In this document: positions 52,153 through 60,072 of the stretch, one piece after another
How positions within the stretch are numbered: the first letter of the stretch is position 1
Layout of the letters: every line of letters begins with the position of its first letter
NCBI GenBank assembly: GCA_034409055.1
Contig: DAOUMU010000508.1
Location: 7,743 to 71,742 of the forward strand
Origin: DAOUMU01 sp034409055
GTDB taxonomy: Bacteria > Chloroflexota > Anaerolineae > 4572-78 > J111
Length of the DNA: 64,000 nt
Direction of reading: 5' to 3'
Notes under the pieces: model-generated
Told to the model about the DNA's origin: nothing
The model's database searches: none
What the model saw: only the letters and a program-made list of their open reading frames with translations
Translations under genes and position numbers: made by a program

Positions 52153-53390
52153 TGAGATCAAAGGAAAAAGCAATACCGAAAGGTTGGCGAGTGATCATAT
52201 TTTTCATTTATTGTTTGTTCGTCGTGCCTGTTACGTTTTTTCTCATTGAAGGTCTGTCCAGTACCATATTATTTTTTCGGGCCACTTCTAAAACTAAACC
52301 TATGGCAGAAACAATCCATACAGAATATGACGAACAACTGGGCTGGATTAATCTATCGAACGTATATATTGAGGATATGTATGGCCCCGGTATCTACGTA
52401 AAAACTAATTCACAAGGATTTCGTAATAATGAAGATTTCAGGGTAAATGTTCCTGATGGCAAAGTAAGAATCATCTGCTCCGGCGACTCATTTACATTTG
52501 GATACGGCGTAGATAATGATCATTCCTGGTGTCAACTATTGGCTTCAATGGATGACCGCCTGCAAACTGTCAATATGGGTCAAGGGGCGTATGGAGTTGA
52601 TCAGGCGTATCTATGGTACAAGCGGGATGGTCTTAAATTGGAGCATAACATTCACCTTTTTGCTTTCATTACCAATGATTTTGAACGGATAGACTTTGCA
52701 GAGTTTTTGGGATACGGTAAACCCCTGTTAAAAGTTAAGGATGATAAGCTGATAATTGATAATGTTCCGGCGCCTCAATTTCCTGCCTACATTCATTGGA
52801 TAGTCCGAAACAGGTCTGTCATTGGTGAGTTAAAATCAATACAATTGTTAAATAGTATGCGTGCTCAGAATTCAAATAGTGTATCTCCTGAAAATAGGAG
52901 TGAGGCTGAGAAGGGTGATGATAAACTATCGCCCCCCCGACCCCCCGAAGGGGGGAGGGCCCCCCAGCCCCCCGAAGGAGGGAGGGCCCTCGAGGAGGGA
53001 GGTACAGAAATTGTAGTTTCAAAAGTTTTTGAGGATTTACGGAATATCAATGAGTCGAAAAACAGCACCTTAGTGTTAGTATACTTACCGACCTTGAAGG
53101 ATTATGACGAAATTCCGGAGGTTACAGAAAGGTGGCGGAGATATGTTCGCTTTGGCTCAGAGGAACTGGGTATAATCTCTATCGACCTGGTTGATGAATT
53201 TAGAAAGTTGCCCCGTTATGAAGTGAAGGAGATGTTTTTTCCAAACGACGCAGATTATCCCGGTGCGGCCGGACATTACACGGAGAAGGGTAACGAATAC
53301 GTGGCTAAACTTTTGTATGAGAAATTATTATCTCTGCCAGAAAATTCAAATAATATGGTTTCTAAAAGCAATTCTGACCTAAAAAAATAG
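52152..53390 (+). CDS. Membrane-anchored SGNH/GDSL-hydrolase-like protein
   Basis: 412 residues. A membrane segment at about 15-40 is followed by an SGNH-type domain: nucleophile block SGDSFTFGYGVDN (about 115-127) and a late DADYPGAAGHYTEKGN (about 373-388) that can supply the catalytic Asp/His. AAGGAG lies before the ATG. Such proteins often remove or transfer acyl groups on surface polysaccharides. A GC-rich palindromic repeat (52929-53000) inserts a Pro/Gly/Arg-rich loop (PPEGGRAPQPPEGGRA) in frame in the middle of the domain, away from both motifs. Confidence 0.82.
   Translation: MRSKEKAIPKGWRVIIFFIYCLFVVPVTFFLIEGLSSTILFFRATSKTKPMAETIHTEYDEQLGWINLSNVYIEDMYGPGIYVKTNSQGFRNNEDFRVNVPDGKVRIICSGDSFTFGYGVDNDHSWCQLLASMDDRLQTVNMGQGAYGVDQAYLWYKRDGLKLEHNIHLFAFITNDFERIDFAEFLGYGKPLLKVKDDKLIIDNVPAPQFPAYIHWIVRNRSVIGELKSIQLLNSMRAQNSNSVSPENRSEAEKGDDKLSPPRPPEGGRAPQPPEGGRALEEGGTEIVVSKVFEDLRNINESKNSTLVLVYLPTLKDYDEIPEVTERWRRYVRFGSEELGIISIDLVDEFRKLPRYEVKEMFFPNDADYPGAAGHYTEKGNEYVAKLLYEKLLSLPENSNNMVSKSNSDLKK
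52929..53000. repeat. GC-rich palindromic repeat, in-frame copy
   Basis: CGCCCCCCCGACCCCCCGAA, then GGGGGGAGGGCCCCCCAGCC and a third degenerate arm. It is inserted in frame in the SGNH gene. Confidence 0.85.
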
Positions 53391-53459
53391 AGCCGCACGT
53401 GGGCGTGTTGGCTCCTCTCTATAACTGGCCCAATAGAAATGGGAGACAGGGTCAAACTG

Positions 53460-55307
53460 ATGAAGGGGAATTTATCACAAAAAATCAAATTCGTGTCATT
53501 TTTGGCTTTATTCTTGCTTATTTTCGGGGCTACCCCTGTAAAGAGCCAAACCCCATCCCCCCCGGCCCCCCAAAGGGGGGGGAATCCGGCCTCCCAAAGG
53601 GGGGAGAAATATCCCAATGCCGAACGGATTGCTTTTGCCGCCTATCGCTACGGGCAATGGGATATCTACAGCATCGCTCCCGATGGTACTGACCCGCGCC
53701 AATTAACCAACGACGCCTTTGCAGATACGGACCCGGCCTACGCGCCTGATGGCAGCAAAATTGCCTTTGCCTCTCGTCGCAACAAGAACTGGGATGTGTA
53801 CGTACTGGATCTGCTGACGGGTGAAGAGAGCCGGCTGACCAACTCACCTCATTACGATGGCGCCCCGACCTGGAGTCCAGATGGTGAACGGGTGGCTTAT
53901 GAGTCTTATCACACCGGGGACCTGGACATCTGGCTTATCGATGCTTCAGGCAACGGTCCGGCTACCAATCTGACGGCCGACTCATTGGCCGGTGATTTTG
54001 CACCGGCCTGGAGCCCCGATGGTCGGACCATTGCTTTTACCAGTTGGCGGCAGGGGGATAAGGATTTATTTTTGCTGGAGGTAGACGGCGGCGAGGTTAC
54101 CCGCCTGACCGATACACCCACGGCCGAAGCGTGGCCGACATGGCATCCTGCAGGTGACCAATTGGCCTTTGTTAGCGACGATTTAGGCGACCGCGAGGTA
54201 TTCACTTTGGATATTGCGGTCCCTCCCAGTGCAGGGGGAGCGGTTGAACCGGTCACCTGGTTAGGCCGGACCGATGGTCCTGTTTGGAGTCCAAATGGTG
54301 ACCGGCTGGCTGTTGTTTTTCACCGTTGGAATGGGGAAACCTTGATGCTGCAAGCTGCGGAGGCCCCCCCGGCCCCCGGAGAGGGGGAGGCCCCCCATGA
54401 ACTACCCCAACAACTGACCGATACTGTTACTATAAAGGGTCGCTTGAGCTGGCACGCTGAGGCGATTGATTTCGGTCAGGCAGTGACGACGTTGGTCGAT
54501 AGGGGGGCATCTCGCCTGTACGAAGAACGAATATGGCCAAACGATGAAGCGGGGGTTGAACCGTACAATTTGGTTCGGCTGGATGATCTAAAGGTAGGGA
54601 CGCCCTGGCTGGCCGATACGGTGGATGACTCTTTTCAGGCGTGGCGTTTCCGCCTGCGGGATGAGGTGGGCTACGACTTTCTGGCTGAACTATCTGACGC
54701 CCTGCGAGATATCAGTCAATATAGTGAAACCACCCAATATGCAAGCTGGCACAAAAGCGGTCGAGCAGTTGATACCCTGTTTGACTACCATCTTGCAGGG
54801 CAACCGGTTCACGAAATTGTGCGGGAGAATTACAGTGGTGAAACTTATTGGCGGGTGTTTCTGCGTTGCGTTGACCAGAGCGGAGGTTGCGGTCGCCCGC
54901 TGACCGCTAATCCCTGGAATTACAGCCGGCGGGCCCGGACCGAGATTGCCCCGGACCAGGGCGGTATCGAAAAGCCAAACATATCCGGCTATTATGTGGA
55001 TATGTCGGCCCTGGCCCGTGAATACGGCTGGCAACGTATTTCCTCTTATGACGACGAGGAGTATAGCTGGACGTGGCATTTTTTGGCCTTTGAATATTGG
55101 CACTACCAGAAACGACTTGAAAATACAGGCGGAGCGGCCAACTGGTATGAGGCGATGAGCCAGGTTTATCCCCAAGAAACGTTGGATAAATATTTTACCT
55201 GGGAGAAAATGCGCCTGGTGGGTGAGGATCCGCATTTGATTGCCCTCAAAGGCGTGCCGCTATCCCTGGAGGCCAAGCCCTGGTGGGCGCTGGTGGAGCA
55301 AAATTAA
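53460..55307 (+). CDS. Secreted PD40-propeller protein with M15-like peptidase domain
   Basis: 615 residues from the ATG at 53460 (an in-frame ATG at 53439 would add seven). Signal peptide (KFVSFLALFLLIFGATPVKS), a palindrome-derived linker, then about six TolB/PD40 repeats (DGSKIAFASRR, W SPDGE) to about residue 305. The C-terminal half carries SWHKSGRAVD (His431, Asp438) and EYWHY (His548), which match the zinc-ligand pattern SxHxxGxAxD...WH of M15/VanY D,D-carboxypeptidases; Glu545 could be catalytic. I infer a cell-wall peptidase with a propeller for binding. The family link rests on motifs only. Two GC-rich repeats lie in the gene (53554-53613 and 54361-54397). Confidence 0.82.
   Translation: MKGNLSQKIKFVSFLALFLLIFGATPVKSQTPSPPAPQRGGNPASQRGEKYPNAERIAFAAYRYGQWDIYSIAPDGTDPRQLTNDAFADTDPAYAPDGSKIAFASRRNKNWDVYVLDLLTGEESRLTNSPHYDGAPTWSPDGERVAYESYHTGDLDIWLIDASGNGPATNLTADSLAGDFAPAWSPDGRTIAFTSWRQGDKDLFLLEVDGGEVTRLTDTPTAEAWPTWHPAGDQLAFVSDDLGDREVFTLDIAVPPSAGGAVEPVTWLGRTDGPVWSPNGDRLAVVFHRWNGETLMLQAAEAPPAPGEGEAPHELPQQLTDTVTIKGRLSWHAEAIDFGQAVTTLVDRGASRLYEERIWPNDEAGVEPYNLVRLDDLKVGTPWLADTVDDSFQAWRFRLRDEVGYDFLAELSDALRDISQYSETTQYASWHKSGRAVDTLFDYHLAGQPVHEIVRENYSGETYWRVFLRCVDQSGGCGRPLTANPWNYSRRARTEIAPDQGGIEKPNISGYYVDMSALAREYGWQRISSYDDEEYSWTWHFLAFEYWHYQKRLENTGGAANWYEAMSQVYPQETLDKYFTWEKMRLVGEDPHLIALKGVPLSLEAKPWWALVEQN
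53554..53613. repeat. GC-rich palindromic repeat, in-frame copy after the signal peptide
   Basis: CCCCCCCGGCCCCCCAAAGG and a second CCTCCCAAAGGGGGGAGAAA arm encode PPAPQRGGNPASQRGE directly after the predicted signal-peptide cleavage site. Confidence 0.85.
54361..54397. repeat. GC-rich palindromic repeat, in-frame copy between domains
   Basis: AGGCCCCCCCGGCCCCCGGA then GAGGGGGAGGCCCCCC, encoding EAPPAPGEGEAP between the propeller and the peptidase-like domain. Confidence 0.75.
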
Positions 55308-55311
55308 AATT

Positions 55312-55517
55312 GTAATTACCTGCCATGTCATTCTGAACAGGTGAAGAATCCCCAAGGTTTTGGTAAATACCCAAGGGGCACAGGTACCCAAGGGGCACAG
55401 GGTAGACCTTTTTGGGGCCAAAGTTTCGGAGATTCCTCGTCGTTTACTTTGGGTACTCCGCTTCCTTCGGCTTCGCTCAGGACAAGCTCTCGGAATGACA
55501 TGAGGGTAGGCAGTTAC
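55312..55517. mobile_element. MITE family A, copy 3 (longest)
   Basis: Begins GTAATTACCTGCCATGTCAT and ends GAGGGTAGGCAGTTAC, with the core GGAGATTCCTCGTCGTTTA. It contains an internal doubling of ACCCAAGGGGCACAGG and an extra CCTTCGGCTTCGCTCAGGAC block. It separates the convergent peptidase and kinase genes. Confidence 0.8.
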
Positions 55518-55530
55518 AAAAAAAGCTATA

Positions 55531-55572
55531 TTCGTCATTCGTCGTTGGTCGCCGGTCGTTGGTCGTTCGTCA
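55531..55572. repeat. Six-unit heptanucleotide array at the end of a kinase gene
   Basis: Six contiguous 7-base units: TTCGTCA, TTCGTCG, TTGGTCG, CCGGTCG, TTGGTCG, TTCGTCA. The kinase stop codon (55535-55537) lies in the first, so the protein's last residues TNDQRPATNDE are encoded by the array. Confidence 0.9.
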
Positions 55573-57982
55573 AGTCCAGTACGTCCCGGACCTTGCGGGC
55601 CAAAGTGGCCGGTGAGAAGGGCTTTTGAATGAACATAACGCCGGAGTCCAGTACACCATGATGGCTAATCGTGTCGCCCGTGTAGCCTGACATGAACAGG
55701 ACTTTAATTTGGGGATGGATGCCCTTTAGCCGGTCGGCCAATAGTTTGCCGTCCATGTGGGGCATAATGACATCAGTCAGCAAAAGGTGAATTTCTTGGT
55801 TATGGGCCTGGGTTAGACGTAAGGCTTCCTGACCATTGGCTGCTTCCAGGACCGTGTAACCTTGCTGCTGTAGCACGCGTGCAGCCAGTTCTCGCACCGC
55901 GGATTCATCTTCCACCAAGAGAATCGTCTCCGTCCCCTGGGGTAAACTGCTGGTCAGGCCAGGTTCGGTTTTGGGAGCAGTTGCCTCGGCCACGCGTGGT
56001 AGATAGACCTTGAAGGTTGCGCCTTGCCCCGGTTTACTGTCGACCGAGATGTGGCCTTCACTCTGCTTGACGATGCCAAAGATGGTGGCCAGCCCCAGGC
56101 CAGTGCCTTTACCCTGTTCTTTGGTGGTGAAGAATGGCTCGAAGAGGCGGGCCTGTATGTCCTCACTCATGCCGATGCCCGTGTCGCTAACGGTTAACAG
56201 CACGTACTGGCCGGGCTGCGCGTCCAAATGATCGGTGCCCAAAATTACGTTGGCCGTTTTGATGGTCAATCGACCGCCATCGGGCATGGCATCGCGGGCA
56301 TTGACGGCCAAGTTGACGATGACTTGTTCCATTTGGGCCGGATCCGCTTTGACCGACCACAGATCCGGAGTCAGAACGATCTCCAACTCAATGTGTTCAC
56401 CAATGATACGCCGCAGCATCTTATTCATATCGGTGACCACGACGTTAAGGTCTAACAGCCGGGGGGTGATGACTTGCTTACGACTGAAGGCCAGCAATTG
56501 ACGGACCAGGTCGGCGGCGCGCCGGCCTGAACGGAGGATCTTGTCGACCAGTTCTTGCAAGGGGTCGTCCGATGATAGTTCAACTTTGAGCAAGTCGGCG
56601 AAGCCATTGATCGCTGTTAGTAAATTGTTGAAGTCGTGGGCAATACCTGCGGCCAGCCGGCCAACAGCTTCCATCCTTTGGGCCTGGCGATATTGCTGTT
56701 CCAGTTGCAACTCGCGGGTCACGTCCCGCTGGACGCTAACGTAATTTATGATCGTACCCCTCTCGTCACGCAGGGGGGTGATGGTCGTATCGGCCATATA
56801 GACGGTTCCGTCTTTCTTTTTATTGGCGAAACGCTCGTGCCATACCTGTCCGGTGCTGATCGTGGTCCACATTTTTTGATAAAAAGCAGGATCCTGTTGT
56901 TCACTATCCTGGAAAATGGGCAAATTCTGACCAACGACTTCAGCATAGCTGTAACCGGTCAGGCGTTCAAAGGCGGGATTAACGTAAAGAATAGTGCCCC
57001 CGGTATTGGTGATGACCACGCTCTCGGCGGCTTGTTCGATGGCTGCGCTCAACCAGCGGTGTTCTTTGCTAAGTTGAGCCCGGGCCAGTGCTCCGGCCAC
57101 TTGATCGGCTACGCTCCTGGCCAGGCTGATTTCTTCGGCGGAGAAATGGCGCGAATCAATGGCTCCCAGGCTCAGGCTACCGACTATCTCTTCCTCAATA
57201 ATGAGGGGCAGGAGGAGCAAGGAGACGATGTTCAGTTGGCGCAACAGGTGGTGAATTGAAGCCAGACGCGGATCACTCTGGACTTCACCGGCGACAAGGG
57301 GCTCTTTGTGCTTGAGCAGATATTGGTAAGCGGGATTGTCTACCAGGGAGGAGACATAGTTTAGCGCCGACGACTGGCCCTCGGCCAGATACTCGGCCAC
57401 AATCACTGTGGCCGTTTGTTCCTTATTTATCAGAGCAGCGGCGGCACGAGGTATCTCAAAGGCCAGAGCCAATTCGCGGCAGACCGTTGTTAAAATGGCT
57501 TCTGGTTCGAAACTGACGGCAGAAGCGGCGATAACTCGATTGAGCAAATGCAGTTCGCGGTTACGGCGGTGGATTTCTGCCTCGGCCTGCTTACGCTCCC
57601 GACGGACCTCAGCCTCGCGTAACTCTCGTTCAATAGCCGGCACCAGACGGGCCAGATTGTCCTTCATCACGTAGTCATGCGCGCCGGCTTTCATAGCCTC
57701 CACGGCAATCTCTTCGCCAATGGCTCCTGAGACAAGAATGAAAGGGAGGTCAAGTCCAGTTTCTTGCAGGAGTTGCAAGGCGGCCAGCCCGCTAAAATGA
57801 GGCATATTGTAATCGGCGATGATGACATGCCACGACTTTTGATCGAGCGCGGCCTTCATAGCGGCGACTGTATCGACCCGTTCAAAGATGGGGTCATAAC
57901 CGCCACGCCGCAGTTCATGCACCAACAACAGGGCGTCGTTTTCCGAGTCCTCGATGATCAACAGGTGTAGTGGTTTACTCAT
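55535..57982 (-). CDS. Hybrid histidine kinase: receiver-GAF-PAS-kinase-receiver
   Basis: 815 residues. N-terminal receiver (about 5-125, HVIIADYNMP), coiled coil, GAF (about 150-300), PAS/PAC (about 305-425), HisKA of the GIAHDFNNLL type, HATPase_c (DAMPDGG, GKGTGLGLATIFG) and a C-terminal receiver (LLLTDVIMPHMDG, SGYTGD). There are no membrane segments. The FNNLL-type His box is common in hybrid sensors with two receivers. Its ATG overlaps the TGA of the single-domain receiver gene (ATGA), so the pair is co-translated and probably forms one relay. The C-terminal tail comes from a heptamer repeat array. Confidence 0.93.
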   Translation of the reverse strand: MSKPLHLLIIEDSENDALLLVHELRRGGYDPIFERVDTVAAMKAALDQKSWHVIIADYNMPHFSGLAALQLLQETGLDLPFILVSGAIGEEIAVEAMKAGAHDYVMKDNLARLVPAIERELREAEVRRERKQAEAEIHRRNRELHLLNRVIAASAVSFEPEAILTTVCRELALAFEIPRAAAALINKEQTATVIVAEYLAEGQSSALNYVSSLVDNPAYQYLLKHKEPLVAGEVQSDPRLASIHHLLRQLNIVSLLLLPLIIEEEIVGSLSLGAIDSRHFSAEEISLARSVADQVAGALARAQLSKEHRWLSAAIEQAAESVVITNTGGTILYVNPAFERLTGYSYAEVVGQNLPIFQDSEQQDPAFYQKMWTTISTGQVWHERFANKKKDGTVYMADTTITPLRDERGTIINYVSVQRDVTRELQLEQQYRQAQRMEAVGRLAAGIAHDFNNLLTAINGFADLLKVELSSDDPLQELVDKILRSGRRAADLVRQLLAFSRKQVITPRLLDLNVVVTDMNKMLRRIIGEHIELEIVLTPDLWSVKADPAQMEQVIVNLAVNARDAMPDGGRLTIKTANVILGTDHLDAQPGQYVLLTVSDTGIGMSEDIQARLFEPFFTTKEQGKGTGLGLATIFGIVKQSEGHISVDSKPGQGATFKVYLPRVAEATAPKTEPGLTSSLPQGTETILLVEDESAVRELAARVLQQQGYTVLEAANGQEALRLTQAHNQEIHLLLTDVIMPHMDGKLLADRLKGIHPQIKVLFMSGYTGDTISHHGVLDSGVMFIQKPFSPATLARKVRDVLDLTNDQRPATNDE

Positions 57983-58431
57983 CTATTTCTCCACTGGTTT
58001 GGTGGGGCTTGATTTAAGACCAGCCAATACAAATTTAGTTGCCGTATGGCTTCGGTGAATTGGATAAAATCTACCGGTTTACGAATGTAACTATTGGCCC
58101 CCAATTTGTAGCTTTCAACCAGGTCTCGCTCCTCATCGGACGAGGTGAGAACGACCACGGGGATGAGCCTGGTCGAATCGTCCGCCCGCAGGCGTCGCAG
58201 CAGTTCCAGGCCATCTACTTTCGGCAGCTTCAAATCCAGCAGAATAACCTGGGGCATCACGCTCGTGTCACGACCAGCATATGCTCCGGTAGCGAATAGA
58301 TAATCCAAGGCTTCAACTCCATCATGAGCGACAACAATCTGGTTCAGGACGTTGTTCTTCCTAAGCGCGCGTAAAGTCAGTATCTCATCATCGGGGTTAT
58401 CTTCAACAAGTAGAATAATTTTGTTATCCAT
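57979..58431 (-). CDS. Single-domain response regulator (Rcp1-like)
   Basis: 150 residues, receiver only: LLVEDNPDDEILT, phosphoacceptor Asp in VILLDLKLPKVDG, Thr in VVLTSSDEE, Lys in YIRKPVDF. The long loop DYLFATGAYAGRDTS is typical of the Rcp1/CheY-like group that serves phytochrome-type and hybrid kinases. It overlaps the hybrid kinase by four bases and probably exchanges phosphate with it. It has no output domain. Confidence 0.94.
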   Translation of the reverse strand: MDNKIILLVEDNPDDEILTLRALRKNNVLNQIVVAHDGVEALDYLFATGAYAGRDTSVMPQVILLDLKLPKVDGLELLRRLRADDSTRLIPVVVLTSSDEERDLVESYKLGANSYIRKPVDFIQFTEAIRQLNLYWLVLNQAPPNQWRNR

Positions 58432-58495
58432 ATCAGTGCTCTTTCTGGATCAAAGTGTGAAATAAAAAGTGGCTGCTTATTCCTTGAATTCGTCC

Positions 58496-58524
58496 TTGAC
58501 AAAGTTGCCACCCTCTTTTACAAT
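58496..58524 (+). promoter_or_regulatory. Sigma-70-type promoter upstream of mgtE
   Basis: TTGACA (58496-58501), 17-base spacer, TACAAT (58519-58524). This predicts a leader of about 190 bases before mgtE. Confidence 0.65.
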
Positions 58525-58721
58525 GCCTCCACGGAACTAATTATACGTTGAAAGGGTGTTTCCTATCAAACTAAAGGGTGTAATTGTGGACGATAGTTCT
58601 ATACCAAGTAGTCAGGGACGTCAGTCCCATGCCCCACTTTGTACGCTAACCAATAAAAAATAATCCCCGGTTGGCAGCTTCCTGGTTAATGCCTCCGGGG
58701 AACTAAAACCGGAGGTGTTCT
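58525..58721 (+). other. Long 5' leader of mgtE with flanking direct repeat
   Basis: The leader begins and ends near two copies of AATGCCTCC(AC/GG)GGAACTAA (58522-58540 and 58689-58707). It includes GGGACGTCAGTCCC (58616-58629), a small palindrome. I compared it by eye with the Mg2+-sensing M-box and saw no match. It could hold another regulatory RNA, or an inserted element flanked by a duplication. Confidence 0.4.
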
Positions 58722-60071
58722 ATGGAGCAGGTAACCCTCGAAGATGTGCTATCACAAATACGTACAGCGCTGGAAACAAATGACCTCTCAACCGCATCGT
58801 TCATTATCGAGAGGCTTCGTCCGGCCGACCAGGCTGATATTTTCTCCGATTTGGACGATGAAGAACAAACCGCCCTGCTGCCTCAAATAAATCCGGCCGA
58901 CGCGGCCGATATTATTGAGGAGCTTTACGACGAAGAGGCAGCCGAAATTGCCGTACAATTACCGCTTAGCACCCTGGTCCGTATTGTAGATGAGATGGAA
59001 CCGGACGAGGCGGCGGACCTGCTGGACGATTTAGAGCCGGTGCAGGCTGAAGCGGTTTTGGCCGGGCTGGCTGCTGCCCATAGAGTTGAACAACTTATTC
59101 CTTATCCTGACGATAGTGCCGGGGGCCTGATGACCTCGGCCTTTCTGGCCTTGCAACGGCGCTGGACGGCCAAACAAAGTATCGAAGCCATCAGGGCCTG
59201 GCATCCTGACGAAGAAACGATCTATTATCTTTTCGTTACAGACAGCCTGAGGCGGCTGGTCGGGGTGGTCAATTTGCGCCAACTGATTGTGGCCGACCCT
59301 CAGACCCCTATCCTTGAATTTATGGACCGGGACGTTATCCATGTAACAGCCGATACCGATCAGGAGGATTGCGCCGAACTGATGCTACGCTATGACCTGC
59401 TGGCTCTGCCGGTGGTAGATGAAGATTTGTTTTTGCTGGGCGTTATCACCGTGGACGACCTGGTCGACGTTCTCCAAGACGAAGCTTCTGAAGATATTCA
59501 GCGTATGGCCGGTACGGAACCTCTGGATAGGGCCTATCTGGATACAGGCATCTGGACCATTACTCGCAAACGAATTGGCTGGCTGCTGCTCCTTTTTTTC
59601 ACGGCGACGTTGACCGGCTGGGTCATGGACGCCTTTCAGACCGAGGTGCAAGCGTTGGTAGCCCTGACCATCTTTATTCCGCTACTGATTGGTACGGGGG
59701 GTAACGCTGGCTCACAAACGACCGCCACCATCATTCGGGCCATCGCCGTCGGCGACGTAGATTGGGGCGATGCCTGGCGAGTCTGGCTGCACGAGTTGGG
59801 AATTGGCTTTGTTTTAGGGTTAGGCATGGGTATAATCGCCTACATTCTGGCACTTGCCTGGGTGGGAAATCCTTACCTGGCCCTGACTGTGGCCGCTTCT
59901 GTCCTGGGGATTGTGCTGTGGGCTACCGGCGCCGGCTCACTTTTGCCACTTTTGGCCACGCGCTTAAAAATAGACCCCACGGTTGTTTCCGGGCCGGTGA
60001 TGAGTACCCTGGTTGATGCAACCGGGCTTTTTATCTACTTTAACATCGCCCGGGTCATTTTGAGGTTGTGA
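58722..60071 (+). CDS. mgtE: Magnesium transporter MgtE
   Basis: 449 residues, the family's normal length. The N-terminal MgtE_N superhelix (about 1-125, with repeated PADAADIIEEL and EPDEAADLL motifs) is followed by two CBS domains (about 130-255) and five membrane segments (about 285-449) with the pore motif GTGGNAGSQTT. GGAGGTG lies five bases before the ATG. It forms a Mg2+-gated dimeric channel. The next gene starts one base after its stop. Confidence 0.96.
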   Translation: MEQVTLEDVLSQIRTALETNDLSTASFIIERLRPADQADIFSDLDDEEQTALLPQINPADAADIIEELYDEEAAEIAVQLPLSTLVRIVDEMEPDEAADLLDDLEPVQAEAVLAGLAAAHRVEQLIPYPDDSAGGLMTSAFLALQRRWTAKQSIEAIRAWHPDEETIYYLFVTDSLRRLVGVVNLRQLIVADPQTPILEFMDRDVIHVTADTDQEDCAELMLRYDLLALPVVDEDLFLLGVITVDDLVDVLQDEASEDIQRMAGTEPLDRAYLDTGIWTITRKRIGWLLLLFFTATLTGWVMDAFQTEVQALVALTIFIPLLIGTGGNAGSQTTATIIRAIAVGDVDWGDAWRVWLHELGIGFVLGLGMGIIAYILALAWVGNPYLALTVAASVLGIVLWATGAGSLLPLLATRLKIDPTVVSGPVMSTLVDATGLFIYFNIARVILRL

Positions 60072-60072
60072 G

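Noticed and set aside
58525..58721. M-box Mg2+ riboswitch before mgtE
   Set aside because: None of the conserved core segments of the M-box could be found by eye.
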